64,000 bases of DNA from NCBI GenBank assembly GCA_037178675.1, contig JAYMGJ010000540.1, positions 27,226-91,225 on the forward strand, written 5' to 3'. Made by a program: the position numbers and the translations under genes. The notes beneath the pieces were generated by a model. The model saw nothing but the letters and a program-made list of their open reading frames with translations. It had not been told where the DNA came from and did not search any database. This DNA comes from Scleroderma bovista (Eukaryota > Basidiomycota > Agaricomycetes > Boletales > Sclerodermataceae). The first letter of the stretch is position 1. Each line of letters starts with the position of its first letter. This document shows positions 1 to 11,023 of this stretch, one piece after another.

Positions 1-306
1 ATCCTTTGTCATCTCTACAAACTTTGATTATCAACATGCATTTAACCTCATCTACCCATGTACTGGCAATTTTGCCTTTGACTTTGAATGAACTGACATG
101 CAACATGAATAAGCTATACATCTAGTATCTTTCATCCTTTTTTCACAGATAAAACCCTGAACATCAAACATTTCTTCAGAAAGACTCCTGGTAGGAGAAA
201 GGTTTGCAAGAAGTGCTGATAAGTGCTCTAATCCCTCATTCTCTTCCATAGCTTAACTCATACAGACATGTGACTGGATGGTTCCCTCAGTGAACCCTCC
301 AGCACT
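1..306. other. Unassigned sequence at window edge
   Basis: I see no gene, repeat boundary or structured RNA here. Short open frames on the minus strand have no recognisable motif and look like chance. Confidence 0.4.
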
Positions 307-1279
307 ATGATTATGCTGCCAGCACCCAGTCTAATACTATTTATGGACACTTTCACTGTGTTCATTCTGGTGGTCTCAACCAATGGTGCAAAAATTCATG
401 GCCAGATAAACAAACCTGAGCCTCAGAAGCAAGGCACTACTACTACCATGTCTGTTGGTGAAGCATCAAGTCTATTGAAACTGGAGTTCAACTTTCAATC
501 ATTTCAAGAGGCCCTTCTTTGTTTTATTTTAGCTGGCAATCAGGTAATCTCTGCTTCTTACATACATTTTCTGGATGATCATTTATTCTTTGGCAGAGTT
601 CCACCATTATCAAAAACCTAGAATTTATGGAGCTTCTCCTGCTAATGAGACAGGAGTTCAAGAAGGTCCTAGGATATCTCAAACCAAGCAAAGATTTGAG
701 AAATGGTCCTTACTGCTTGGAAAAGCCAGTTTGAAGTACTGAAAAAGGATTTGTTGGTGAGTTTATAGTGCATATATCCTGATTTTTCAGAACTAACAAG
801 AAACCAGGCTGTTGTGGGTCAAATCTCATTCACAGCTGGCATCTGGTCAGACCAAAGTTGCCATGTCCATACTTGAATCTTACTGCATATAGGATCAAAA
901 GAAATGTAAATGGACACTTCACTTTGGACAGTGCTATGATCAGTTTCCATTGTTTATTTGGACATAATGATGGTGCAGATTTAGCAAATGTCATTCTTAG
1001 TGTAATGGATTGAGCAGGTGTGACTGTAAAGGTATGCATCTGCACTATTTATTGTGTGCTAAGATTAATACAATGTACAGACTGGACATATTACCATGGA
1101 CATCTTGGAGAATAGCAGCACATTTATCTACAAACTTGAGAAACTGCTCAAAAAGCATGATGTCACTTTCAATGCAAATAACCATCAGATACAGTGCCCT
1201 CCACACATTGTGGATGTTTGCACTGAATATGTTGTTGATGCAATAACCAATGCCAATCTCATTGAAGTCATAAAGGCCT
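307..1279 (+). pseudogene. hAT-like transposase relic, cut by a copia LTR
   Basis: Scattered frames read like a basidiomycete hAT (BED/RNase-H fold) transposase. Around 800-840 is a stretch reading ISFTAGIWSDQ, which resembles the first catalytic block (hAT proteins usually have SDAWTS or similar). It is followed by a motif ending SVMD-AGVTVK and then, at 1096-1273, a block around CPPHIVDVCTEYVVDA that matches the hAT segment 'C.PH.INL..' after the second catalytic region. Stop codons and frame changes separate the pieces and at least one intron is likely. The reading ends exactly where a copia LTR begins. Everything downstream (dimerisation domain) is missing. Family-level similarity is from memory, so the assignment is moderate. 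Confidence 0.5.
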
Positions 1280-1555
1280 TGTTAGTTTTGGTGATTTCCA
1301 CCTCTTCTCATGACTCTATTCCTTGTTATCATGGTCTACCCTACTTACTACCAACTTGTTACAGCTTTATAGCTGCATTGTAGCACTAGATACACCCTTT
1401 GACTTGTTTCCTTCACTTGTTGTTTACATTTGTTTACCCAGAAGTGCACATACCCTGTAGAGTCCGGTGTTTCTACTCTTTACTTACTCACACTAGACTC
1501 TAGTCTGGATCTTATCTGAGCAGCTCAGCAGCACTTTGTGCACTTCCAGCAAGTT
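1280..1555 (+). repeat. Copia LTR, truncated at 3' end
   Basis: Begins TGTTAGTTTTGGTGATTTCC and follows the 3' LTR at 9323-9666 closely, but lacks the final part (no TTTTGGCCTGAACA end) and an internal segment. It interrupts the hAT relic. It forms one arm of an inverted pair with the LTR at 1812-2088. Confidence 0.85.
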
Positions 1556-1811
1556 GCTTCCCCAGGACCTAAGTGATAGACAGAAGTATTGAGACATGCT
1601 GGCCTGAGACCCAATTGTTCTGGGCCATAATATCATCCAAGCCCTTTATACATCTGATTTGCAGATGTGTTCAGAGACTACATCACAAAAAGGAATGAGT
1701 GCAGTTATTGGAACACCAAGCATGATGATGGGTGAATCAAGAAGGTAAAAATAGATACTTTACAACTCATTCATGACATGAAGATGTGGGAGGATCAATA
1801 TTATTTAAACC
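1556..1811. other. Spacer between inverted copia LTRs
   Basis: About 255 bp between two inverted LTR copies. I find no coding motif. It could be remaining hAT or flanking sequence brought in when the inverted arrangement formed. Confidence 0.4.
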
Positions 1812-2088
1812 AAAACTTGCTGGAAGTGCACAAAGGGCTTCTGAGCTGCTCAGATAAGGTCCAGACTAGAGTCTAGTGTGAGTAATTGAAGAGCAGAAAC
1901 ACTGGACTCTACAGGGTATGTGCACTTCTGGGTAAACAAATGTAAACAACAAGTGAAGGAAACAAGTCAAGGGTGCATCTAGCGCTACAATGCAGCTATG
2001 AAGCTAAAAGAACTTGGTAGTAAGTAGGGTAGGCCATGATAATGAGTAATACACTCATAAAAAGAGGTGGAAATCACCAAAACTAACA
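1812..2088 (-). repeat. Copia LTR, minus orientation
   Basis: Reverse complement of the same LTR family: on the minus strand it starts TGTTAGTTTTGG at 2088 and ends near CCAGCAAGTTTTGG at 1812, short of the terminal CA. It is the 3' LTR of the minus-strand pol fragment at 2089-3005. Confidence 0.85.
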
Positions 2089-3005
2089 CTCTATGTTCTT
2101 TGGGTTTCTTAATCAAGCATCAAGTAACATTGCTTTTATGTGCAGCTAGCTCATCCAGGGCAGCCTGGTGCCACTGGTGAGTATCAGTGTAATGCATTGC
2201 CTCAGCATAGGTTTTAGGCTCAGACACAGCACTCAAAAAAGCCAAATCTGTGTCTTCATCCTCTTCCTCCATGGCATCCTCAAGCTGCTCTGTACTAAGC
2301 TTCCATCACTCACATGGGGGTCATCTCTGGTATGTAGGCAGCCAGGCACCAATGCTGACAGGTGAAGGATGAGGTCAAGATGCAACTGGAGCTAGTGAAG
2401 ATGCTGGAGGAGTCTGGAACCTGTCTGCTAGAGGTTGAGCAGGTGTAGGGTCATCATACAGAGAATCAGAGGTGTCCATAGGCGGTGCTAAAATGTTGGT
2501 ACTCACAATAGGCAACTGGGGCACTACTGGTGGATGGCCCACTCCCTCTTGACCCTGTACATGTGGAGGAGGGTAATCCTCACCATCAGAATCATCAGAG
2601 TCATCAATAGGAATACTAGAGTGGTGAGTAGGCTAAGAGGGCACACCAGGCACATTGGCAGACCTCTTAGATACCAGGAAATGATGTTCATCAAAGTCAG
2701 CATGCTTAGAAATGACTGTGCACTTGGTAGTGGGGTGATAGAACTCCCAACCCTTATACCCATCAGGATAGCCAATAAAGACACACTTCTCCATGTGTGG
2801 GTCAAGCACAGCATTCTTATCATTCTGCACATGCACATAGGCAGTACATCCTGACACCCTCAGATGGGACACATCCAGTTAGCATGCATGCCACAGCTTA
2901 TAGGGCATAGCACTGTCCACTGCATCAGTGGGATACCTGTTTCAGAAATGCACAAGAGCAGCAAGAGCCTTACCCCAGAACTTTGACAGATTGCTCATGC
3001 AGGGA
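2089..3005 (-). pseudogene. Copia pol fragment (integrase C-terminus to start of RT)
   Basis: Minus-strand pieces match the copia polyprotein of the 4962-9292 element. From 2872 to 2633 the frame contains HMEKCVFIGYPDGYKGWEFY, the segment after the integrase core. A proline-rich linker follows (2630-2370), then the first residues of the RT region ending near 2150 in a QAALDELAAHK-like motif. The RT and RNase H domains are deleted, so the frame runs into the LTR. Several frameshifts make it non-functional. It is a deletion derivative of the same family. Confidence 0.8.
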
Positions 3006-3282
3006 ACTAGCTCAGAGGCAAAACTGAGTGTCTGGTTTGGAACATGTGTATAATAACGAACCTAGCTTAGAGGCAAAACTAAGTAGGTTAGTACTAAGTA
3101 AATGGTGTAATTAGATATCTTACCTCAGTGTCTGGTTTGGACACTGAGGTGAAAAAAGTCCTCGAGCAGATGAAAAAATCCTCTGTGCTCATGTAAGAAT
3201 ACTCATCACACAAATAAGGAAACTAACAGTAAGCATAGAGAATAGTAGTGATGAAGTAGGCCTTTCAACACAGAAGGCCTTG
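3006..3282. other. Unassigned spacer with short repeats and a hairpin
   Basis: Contains a duplicated motif around 'gaggcaaaactgagt/aagt' and a perfect 10 bp hairpin: CCTCAGTGTC at 3123-3132 and GACACTGAGG at 3140-3149 with a 7 bp loop. No coding sequence recognised. Confidence 0.4.
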
Positions 3283-4172
3283 TGTCAGGATCAATTCTCC
3301 TTGACAATCTTACTAGAAGGTCCAGGCATGCAGGGGACTAATGAGGAGGTAAGTTCAGACACTAGTAGGTGCTAGTTAGTGCAGAGAGTCAAGTCTGGGT
3401 CATATGAAGTAAGTCCAGTCACTAGGGAGCACTGGGAGCAAAGTCTGGGTTGTATGAAGTAAGTCTGGATCATGGGAAAGTAGTTTGGAGTTAGCACAGC
3501 TTGTCCAGAGCAAAGGACATCCCAGAGGTGGGATAAGCCCTAAGGGGTCTAGCATTGAGTCTGGGATGAAGGTGGCTTTTGCCCTTGTGTGAGTAGGAGA
3601 CCTGCTAGGAGCAGAGATAGGACCAAGGGGACAAGATAGGACTGAGGCCAGAGTTGGCCAGAGTTCAGGAGAACAAGACAAGATTAGGAGAGCATGGGGT
3701 AGTGCAAAGGTGAGGAGTATCTTAGTCAAGATTTGATTTAAGGATCTACTAGGCCAGAGTACAGTAGTTTATATAGCAATTAGAACTAAGGTGAGCATAT
3801 ATGGTAACAAGTAAACACCTTGGTCGGAACAAGAGATGGAGTGGAAACAGACTGGAAAATAAATTAGATTGGAGGCAGACATGGGGAACTAGGATTACAG
3901 GGATGATAGAGGAAAAGCAGGAACAAGTATGGTAAAGGGAAACTAGGTTGAAACAGGACAGGTAAGGGTTGGAGGTGAACTTAATTAAGTCTGGAGGGAT
4001 GTCCAAGACTGGAGGAAGTGTAAGAGTGGAGGGAGTGTGCAGGTGGAGGAAGGGCAGAGTAGCTAAAGAAAGGTCTGGAGTTCAACATGGAAATGTCCTA
4101 AGACATTGGTGGACCTAACAGAGGAAGTGGAGTAGAACAGGAGCAGACCTGAGCTGGAGATGGATGTACCAG
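3283..4172 (-). repeat. Gypsy LTR fragment (1253 bp family)
   Basis: Reverse complement of the full-length solo LTR at 32897-34149. It begins with the LTR end (TGTCAGGATCAATTCTCC...) and continues to a point near GGATGTACCAGC, after which similarity is lost. About 30% of the LTR, the 5' end, is missing. Many transition differences suggest an old copy. Confidence 0.8.
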
Positions 4173-4261
4173 CTGTTGAGTGGTGTAATCTCAGCACCTC
4201 ACCTCACTAGTTCTCAAGCTGGTACTTGGGTTAAACCCCCCCAAGTAAGCCATGTATCCTT

Positions 4262-4334
4262 GACCATATAGCTCAGTGGTTAGAGCACCTGGTATAGACC
4301 TAGGAGGTCTAGGGTTCAATTCCCTGTCTGGTCA
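4262..4334 (+). tRNA. tRNA-like sequence (tRNA pseudogene or SINE head)
   Basis: Exactly 73 nt fold as a cloverleaf. The acceptor is GACCATA/TCTGGTC with one T:C mismatch. The D-arm is GCTC/GAGC, the anticodon stem CCTGG/CTAGG, and the T-arm TAGGG-TTCAATT-CCCTG. A and B boxes (TAGCTCAGTGGTTAGAGC; GGTTCAATTCC) are good, and TTTT follows a few bases downstream. The seven-base anticodon loop TATAGAC would put TAG as anticodon, but position 33 is A instead of the nearly universal T. I therefore favour a tRNA-derived retroposon head or decayed tRNA over a working tRNA. Confidence 0.5.
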
Positions 4335-4961
4335 CATTACTTTTAACAGGTTATAAACCCTGCACTCTAGCCACTCATCACACGCTCTGATCGCCTCAAA
4401 ACTACGTCCATCAGATTCTCCATGCCTTAAAACCCCAATCTACTACTCTGATCTGAGAAACCTCCTTTTGATCTCTCCCAACACCCCTTTTGCCCCTAAA
4501 GCTCAATATTGCTCTCCTGCCTCAGGATCTTGTCCTGTCCTCTCGCAACTTGTGCCAGTGTCTCCCTAGGACCTGAAAACCCCGGAGACCAAGTTTGGTG
4601 GAGATTGAGGTGTGGGAACACTCTGTGCATCATTGGGAGCATTAAGGGAACCCTTAGTGCGCAAATCAGTCACCTCTTTCTTGTCATAATTCATCATCCT
4701 CTGCTCTGATCTCTTTGATTCTTTGATGATCATGCTTTGCGCCTCGAGGACCACTGGGGACTCCATTGGATTTTTGATCCATCACTCCGATTGTTGACAA
4801 TGCCCTGCATATACTTTCTGCCAACATCGACCCATATCTCCACTTCCTGCCTGCCAATCTTGCCCATTCTTGTACCTACAAGCTCCTCTCGATACCCTCT
4901 TGCACTCCAGACCATCATCAGGACTTTTCCCATCGTCCTCATCACTCTACTTGTCGTCATC
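4335..4961. other. Region 5' of copia gag, no 5' LTR seen
   Basis: If the copia element were complete, a copy of the 344 bp LTR should lie here. I find no match to its start or end. Short open frames have no family motif. The element is either 5'-truncated or has an unrelated leader. Confidence 0.5.
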
Positions 4962-5823
4962 ATGTCCTCTGAGTCTTCTCATCACATCAAACCCCTTACT
5001 GGCCTCAATTATTCCACCTGGAGTGAGGATATGAAGGCTCTGCTTCATTCCAAAAGCCTCTGGAGGCTGGTGGATGCCAAGGAGACTTGCCCTGCTGACA
5101 ATACTCAGTGATGGTGCTCAGGATAAATGGGATGCTAAAGCAGACAAGGCTGCAGGTGAAATCATGTTGAACATTGCCTATGACAAGTTCTTTGGCATCA
5201 GGAAGCAAGAGGATGAGTCTCTGTCTGCTCTGACTGCTAGAGTCGACCAGGCCATGCTCAAGATCAAGGAGCTGTGTCCATCTGATGCCTCCAACCCCTT
5301 TACCATTGATAACCTCGACAATGAGCTTGTCTGCATGACTCTGGTGTGCTCCTTGCCTCAGGAGTACTCCCATTTCACCTCATCTCTGCTTCTACTGTCC
5401 TCTATGGACAAGGAGACCCTCAAGTCCACCTTCATCACTGAGGATATGAACAGGCAGCCCAGGGCTGATGCTGCTACCTCTTCTGGCAACTCTGCACTCG
5501 CCACTACTACTCCTAGATCCTGTGGATGCCCCACTACTTTGCCTTGTGACTTCTGTGACAAGCCTGGCCACTGTGAGCACATGTGCTATGCTAGGCAACA
5601 TGCCAGAGACACTCACAAGCCGTCTAGGCACAAAGGGAAGGGCAGGAATGCAAACAAAGCTGAGGAGACATTCTCCAATACCCCTACAGCGACCAATACC
5701 CCCTCAGCACCTCCTATTACCTCTGCCTCTGCCAATGCTGGCTCCATGGGACATACTGAGAGTGCTGGCAATGCAAGTCTTCGTTCCTCTGATCCCTCTG
5801 ATCCCTCGCCCCCTGCAAGTTGA
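4962..5823 (+). pseudogene. gag: Copia gag, frameshifted
   Basis: Starts at MSSESSHHIKPLTGLNYSTW, a typical copia gag N-terminus (the 'L.G.NYSTWS' capsid motif). The frame is lost after about 49 codons near 5105 and resumes one base over at AQDKWDAKADKAAGEIML. The zinc knuckle CDFCDKPGHCEHMC lies at about 5551-5592, followed by a Ser/Pro/Ala-rich tail. A stop at 5821 lies where the reading should shift frame into pol. Gag would form the intracellular virus-like particle. Here it could not be made whole. Confidence 0.85.
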
Positions 5824-7456
5824 TGCTGACTTTGACTGGAATGCAAACACTGGGACCACTGCTCATATGACCCCCCATCGCCACTGGCTGCGAAACTATA
5901 CCCCCAAACGTGTGCCAATCAAACTGGCAGATCATACCATTGTCTATTCTCCTGGGGTTGGTTCTGTGGTCTTTCAGCTGGTCATAGAGGGCAGGAGTGC
6001 AAGAGCAGTGGAGTTAACTCGAGTCTTGCATGTCCCTGACCTTAGAAAAAATCTCCTCTCAGTCCTGTATTTAACTTGCCACTCTGGCTTTGTTATCAAC
6101 ATTAACTCATCTGCCATGGTGTTCTCTCGTCCCCCTGGGCCTACTCTCTTCGTCGCCACCATCAATGGCAGCAATGCTGCATTCCTGGATGGAACCACCC
6201 TTCCAATAACCCAGTATGCACGACCTGCTTCGACTCTGCCCTTAGATTTGTCTCTCTGGCATCGCAGGCTTGCACACCATCATTTGGAGGGGGTCAAGAT
6301 GCTCTACAAGTGTGACATGGTCACTGGGATGAAGGTGGACATCAGAACTCCACCTGATCCTGTCTGTGAGCCATGCCTGGCTGGCAAGATGCATGGCAAT
6401 CCATTCCCTAGCTCTGAGTGGCACACTTCTCGTCCTCTGGAACTCGTGCACACTGATGTACACATGCTACCCTATAGGACCTTCTCTGGCTATTGCTACT
6501 GGGTCACATTCATCGATGACTACTCCAGATATCGCTTTGTGACCCCCATTGCTGCCAAGTTGGACGTCTTCGAGGCCTTTAAATGCTTCAAGGCCTTTGC
6601 AGAGAACCAGAGTGAGCACAAGCTCAAGACTCTAAGGGATGACAAGGGTGGTGAGTACATGAGCAATGCTATGGCCGATTTCACTGCGCTGTGTGGTATT
6701 GAGCACCAGCACACTGTCAGGGCTCATCCTCAGCAGAATGGGGTGGCAGAACGTGCTAATAGACTATTGTCTGAGCGCATCACTGCTATGTTGGACGAGT
6801 CAGGCCTTGCCAAGGCCTTCTGGGGTGAGGCTCTTGCTGCTCTTGTACATGTTTGGAACAGGTGTCCCACTAATGCAGTGGATGGTGCTATGCCCTATGA
6901 GCTGTGGCATGGACGCAAACCCCATGTGTCCCATCTGAGGGTGTGGGGATGTATTGCCTATGTGCATGTGCAGAAGGATAAGTGTGCTGCGCTTGACCCA
7001 CACATGGAGAAGTGTGTCTTTATTGGCTATCCTGATGGGTATAAGGGTTGGAAGTTCTATAACCCCACTACCAAGCGCACAGTCATTTCTGAGCGTGCTG
7101 ACTTTGATGAACATCATTTCCTGGCATCTAAGAGGCCTGCCAATGTGCCTGGTGCACCCCCTCAGCCCACTGAACACTCTGTTGGTCTTATTGATGACTC
7201 TGATGATTCTGATGGCGAGGATGATCCTCCTTTGCATGTACAGGGTCAAGGGGGAGTGGGCCATCCACCAGTAGTGCCCCAGTTGCCTGCTGTGAGTACC
7301 AATGTCCCAGTGCAGCCTGTGGACACCTCTGGTGCTCTGGATAATGAGCCTGCACCTGCACAGCCTCCTCCAGCATCTCCACCAGCTCCAGCTGTGCCTT
7401 TACCTCATCCTTCTCCTGTTCGCATTGGTGCCCGGTTGCCTGCATGCCAGAGATGA
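5824..7456 (+). pseudogene. pol: Copia protease and integrase
   Basis: Reads on from the gag region in another frame. The protease active site is NTGTTAHM, so the expected Asp of D-[ST]-G is Asn; this is a GAC/GAT to AAC change that would inactivate it. The GAG-pre-integrase HHCC zinc finger follows (HRRLAHHH ... CEPCLAGK). The integrase core has HTD, DDYSRY, DDKGGEY and AERANR, giving an intact D-D-E set, then the FIGYPDGYKGWKFY segment and a Pro-rich linker. The frame stops at TGA 7454-7456 in the context QR-TGA-PPHKWW. The downstream reading continues in the same frame, so this is a point mutation, most simply CGA to TGA. Confidence 0.88.
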
Positions 7457-8064
7457 CCTCCACACAAGTGGTGGAAGCTCAGTACAGAGCAGCTTGAGAA
7501 TGATATGGAGGATGAAGATGAGGATGCAGATTTGGCATTTCTGAGTGCTGTGTCTGAGCCTAGGACTTATGCTGAGGTCATGCGTCGCACTGATGCTTCC
7601 CAGTGGCACCAGGCTGCCCTGGACGAGCTAGCTGCTCATAAGACCAATGGTACTTGGCGCTTGGTTAGGAGACCCAATGAATGTAGAGTCATTGGGTCCA
7701 AGTGGGTGTTTAAGGTCAAGCGCAATGCTGATGGCTCTATAGATCGCTACAAGGGACACCTTGTGGCCAAGCGCTATAACCAGAGACCTGGCTTCGATTA
7801 CCTCGAGATCTTTGCCCCTACTGTCTGCATAGCCTCCATTCGCATCATCCTTGCTCTTGCTGCTATCCACAACCTCCATCTGCACTCTGTCGATGTCTCC
7901 AATGCATACTTGAATGGGGAAATGGACTGTGACATCTATATGGAGCAGCCTGAGGGATTTGCTAAGGGTGATCCCAAAGAGTGGGTATGCTTACTGGTCA
8001 AGGCGATGCAGCCATCTATGTCATGTGCAAAGGTGATTTGCACATCATCCTTCCTGTCTTTGTC
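7457..8064 (+). pseudogene. pol: Copia reverse transcriptase, N-terminal part
   Basis: Continues the frame after the 7454 stop: acidic linker, then the copia RT start (GTWRLVRRP, GSKWVFKVK, YKGHLVAK, FAPTV, LHSVDVSNAYLNGEMDCDIY). After EWVCLL (about 8000) the canonical 'KALYGLKQ' block is absent. The sequence jumps to DAAIYVMCKGDLHI in a different frame, so roughly 50 residues of the RT palm are deleted. Confidence 0.85.
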
Positions 8065-9292
8065 GATGATATGACCTTTGTATCACAATCTCTCCCTGCA
8101 ATTGAGGATATCATCTCCCAACTGCATCAGCACTTCAAACTGTGCGACTTGGGTCCTACATAGAGACCACTCAAAGTGTATCATTTCACTCTCCCAGCAT
8201 CACTACTGTCTGGACATTCTCCAGCACTTTGGAATGGCAGACTGCAAGCCTGTCACCACTCTCATGGACCCTGGATCACGTCTTGTGCATTCCCAGAGCC
8301 CTCAGACCACTCAGGAGGTGACCCAGATGTGTTCCATCAACTATTTGGGTGCTGGTGCACTGATGTATCTTGCCACCTCTGCCAGACCAGATATAGTGTA
8401 TGCTGTTGGTGTTCTAGCATGCTTTAATGTCAATCCTGGCCTGGCCCATTGGAACACAGTCAAGCACCTATTTCATTACCTGAAGGGCACTGCTCACTTT
8501 GCTTTGACCTATGGTCCAGATTCTTCGTCCTCTGGATTGTTTACCACCTTTAGTGATGCTGATCATGGTGGGTGCAAGGACTCTGAGCGATCCACCAGTG
8601 CATATGTGGTCAAGATCCTGGAGTTCCAAGCTTCAGGGACTTGTTGCCCTGTACACTACAAAGGCTGAATACATTGCTGCAGTGGTTACTGGGAAGGAGA
8701 ATGTTGTTGAAGTCGCACGTGCACCCGGCGTAAACCGTCGACGAAGTGCGCACAAGATTGCGACCCATATTAGTGTAGACTTAGTAATAGTCCTCTTTAG
8801 AGTAGATGTTACATGTCACACGTCATGCGTCACAGTCACGTGTCACACTATTTGTTGTATATAAACAGCATCCACCGCTTATATAATATAACAGCTCTTA
8901 ACCAGCTACCGCTACCATCTCTGGTTGTGCACTCCACCCAACAGGTGAGTTGGAGTAGCAGTTCCTCTACGTATATAGGTATTGCTTCAACAAATGTCTG
9001 GTTGCGCAACCTACTCGATGAGATGGGCTTCTCTGTTAGTGCTCCTTTGATCCTGCACACTGACAACCAATCTGCCATCCAAGTAGCCAAAAATCTGGAG
9101 CATCATGGATGCATGAAGCACCTGGATTTGCACTGGTTCTGGCTGAGAGATGGGGTGGACCAAGGGCTGATTTTGCCTGTGTTTGTCCCCACTACTGAAA
9201 TGCCTGCTGATCTGTTGACCAAGCCTTTGGCTCGTGTCAAGGTGCAGCAGTTCTGTGAGATGCTGGGACTGGTGCCATCAGGGTGGAGTTAG
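8019..9292 (+). pseudogene. pol: Copia RT C-terminus and RNase H, split by a solo LTR
   Basis: The RT catalytic FVDDM motif lies at about 8062. The frame then shifts near 8160 to the connection region (PDIVYAVGVLACFNVNPGLA) and RNase H (DADHGG). A 288 bp solo LTR at 8705-8992 interrupts the reading. On the far side it resumes with NLLDEMGFSVSAPLILHTDN, then DLLTKPLARVK and a stop at 9290-9292. Joining across the two AATGT copies restores the copia order, which shows the LTR landed in an existing copia gene. Confidence 0.88.
8705..8992 (+). repeat. Solo LTR (TGTTGAAG family) with TSD AATGT
   Basis: 288 bp, TGTTGAAG...CTTCAACA, flanked by exact 5 bp duplications AATGT (8700-8704, 8993-8997). 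It contains TATATAAA at 8858-8865, a second TATATAATATA stretch and a splice-donor-like CAG-GTGAGT near its 3' end. The 269 bp copy at 23048-23316 is the same family. The internal region of the parent element is not in this window. Confidence 0.92.
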
Positions 9293-9322
9293 GACTATCA
9301 GATGTGCACAATCATGGGGGAG

Positions 9323-9666
9323 TGTTAGTTTTGGTGATTTCCACCTCTTCTTATGAGTGTATTACTTACTATCATGGTCTACCCTACTTACTACCAAGTT
9401 GTTTTAGCTTCATAGCTGCATTGTAGCACTAGATGTGCCCTTGACTTGTTTCCTTGACTTGTTGTTTACATTTGTTTACCCAGAAGCAAACATACCCTGT
9501 AGAGTCCAGCGTTTCTCCTCTTCAGTTCCTCACACTGGACTGTGGGTGCTGTATACCTCTCTACAACTGTCTATATCATTAGTTACTCACACTGGACTCT
9601 AGTCTGGACCTTATTTGAGCAGCTCAGCAGCACTTTGTGCGCTTCCAGCAAGTTTTGGCCTGAACA
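9323..9666 (+). repeat. Copia 3' LTR, full length
   Basis: 344 bp, begins TGTTAGTTTTGG and ends TTTTGGCCTGAACA. It is the most complete copy of this LTR in the window and the reference for the fragments at 1280, 1812, 9667, 36706, 38441 and 44816. Confidence 0.9.
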
Positions 9667-9735
9667 GTAAGTAGGGTAGACCATGATAGTAAGTAATACA
9701 CTCATAAGAAGAGGTGGAAATCACCAAAACTAACA
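9667..9735 (-). repeat. Copia LTR fragment, inverted
   Basis: The first ~69 bp of the copia LTR in minus orientation, abutting the full plus-strand LTR with no spacer. It is the stump of the 3' LTR of copia element B. Confidence 0.85.
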
Positions 9736-9769
9736 CTCCCCCATGATTGCACACCTCTGATAGCCCTAA

Positions 9770-10790
9770 CTCTCCCCTGATGGTGCCAGTCCCAGCATTT
9801 GACAGAACTGTTAGGCATTTCAGTAGTGGGGACAAACACAGGCAAAATCAGCCCTTGGTCCACCACATCTCTCAGTCAGAACCAGTGCAAATCCAAGTGC
9901 TTCATGCATCCATGATGCTCCAGATTTTTGGCTACCTGGATGGCAGACTGGTTGTCAATGTGCAGGATCAAAGGAGAACTAACAGAGAAGCCCATCTCAT
10001 CAAGTAGGTTGTGCAACCAGACAATCTCCTCCACAGCCTCCACTGCAGCAATGTATTCAGCCTCTGTAGTGGACAGGGCAACGAGTCCCTGAAACTTGGA
10101 ACTCCAGGAGACAGCTCCAGTACCCATCTTGACCACATATGCGCCGGTGGATCGCCCAAAGTCCTTGCACCCACCATGATCAGCATCACAGAAGGTGGTA
10201 AACAATCCAGAGGATGAAGAATCTGAGCCATTGGTCAAAGTAAAGTGAGCAGTGCCCTTCAGGTAATGAAATAGATGCTTGACTGCGTTCCAATGGGCCA
10301 GGCCAGGATTGGCATTAAAGCGTGCTAGAACACCAACAGCATAGGCTATATCTGGTCTGGTAGAGGTGGCAAGATACATCAGCGCACCAACAGCACCCAA
10401 ATAGTTGATGGAACACATCTGGGTCGCCTCCTGAGTGGTCTGAGGGCTCTGGGAATGTGAGAGGTGTGATCCAGGGTCCATGGGGGTTGTGATAGGCTTG
10501 CAGTCTGCCATTCCAAAGTGCTGGAGAATGTCCAGACAGTAGTGATGCTGGGAGAGGGAAATGGTATGCTTTGAGCGGTCTCTATCAATCTTGATGCCCA
10601 AGAGTTGCGTGGTAGGGCCCAAGTCGCGCAGTTTGAAGTGCTGACACAGTTGGGTGATGATATCCTTAATGGCAGGGAGAGATTGTGATACAAAGGTCAT
10701 ATCATTGATAAAGACAGGAAGGATGATGTGCAAATCACCTTTGGACATGACATAAAAAGTGGGAGAAAGGTGTGTTATCTACGCCAGTTG
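9770..10790 (-). pseudogene. pol: Copia element B: RT C-terminus and RNase H
   Basis: A long minus-strand frame from 10748 carries RT and RNase H of the same family: FINDMTFVSQ (catalytic FVDD changed to FIND, an Asp-to-Asn transition), the connection PDIAYAVGVLARFNANPGLA, DADHGG, STTEAEYIAAVEAV and ILHIDNQSAIQVAKNL. It lacks the LTR interruption seen in copy A. A stop appears after HLDLHWF, and the tail to about 9770 is decayed. Upstream of 10790 the element is cut by a gypsy LTR, so gag, protease and integrase are missing. Confidence 0.88.
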
Positions 10791-10792
10791 TG

Positions 10793-11023
10793 TCAAGTTG
10801 TCAGGATTGGTTCTCCTCAATGATCTTACTAGAAGGTCCAGGATTGCAGGGGACTAATGAGGAGGTAATTCCAGACACTAGTAGGTGCTAGTTAGTGCTG
10901 AGAGTCAAGTCCAGGTCATACAAAGTAAGTCCAGACACTAGAGGAGTACAGAGAGTAAGTCCAGGTTGTATGGAGTAAGTCCATACCACAGGAAAGTAGT
11001 CCAGAATTAGCACAGTTGTTCGG
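10793..11023 (-). repeat. Gypsy LTR (1253 bp family), left piece split by a DNA transposon
   Basis: Minus-orientation start of the 1253 bp LTR family (TGTCAAG...GATCTTACTAGAAGG). It stops at TTGTTCGG, where the 7.6 kb TIR element begins, and continues at 18652. Confidence 0.85.

Larger units (their letters stand above)
4962..9666 (+). mobile_element. Degenerate Ty1/copia element A (lacks 5' LTR)
   Basis: Order gag, protease, integrase, RT, RNase H, 3' LTR defines Ty1/copia. A purine-rich tract (ATCATGGGGGAG) directly precedes the 3' LTR. The coding region has at least two frameshifts, one nonsense codon at 7454, an internal RT deletion near 8000 and a 288 bp solo LTR inside RNase H. The 3' LTR joins directly to a second, inverted copia copy. 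Confidence 0.9.

Noticed and set aside
4262..4334. Functional tRNA-Leu(TAG)
   Set aside because: The cloverleaf length is right but position 33 is A and the acceptor has a mismatch. A decayed tRNA or SINE head is more likely.
5468..5820. N-terminal 118 codons of the long frame ending at 7456
   Set aside because: This part overlaps gag in another frame and has no protein motif. The real pol reading starts around the protease near 5824.
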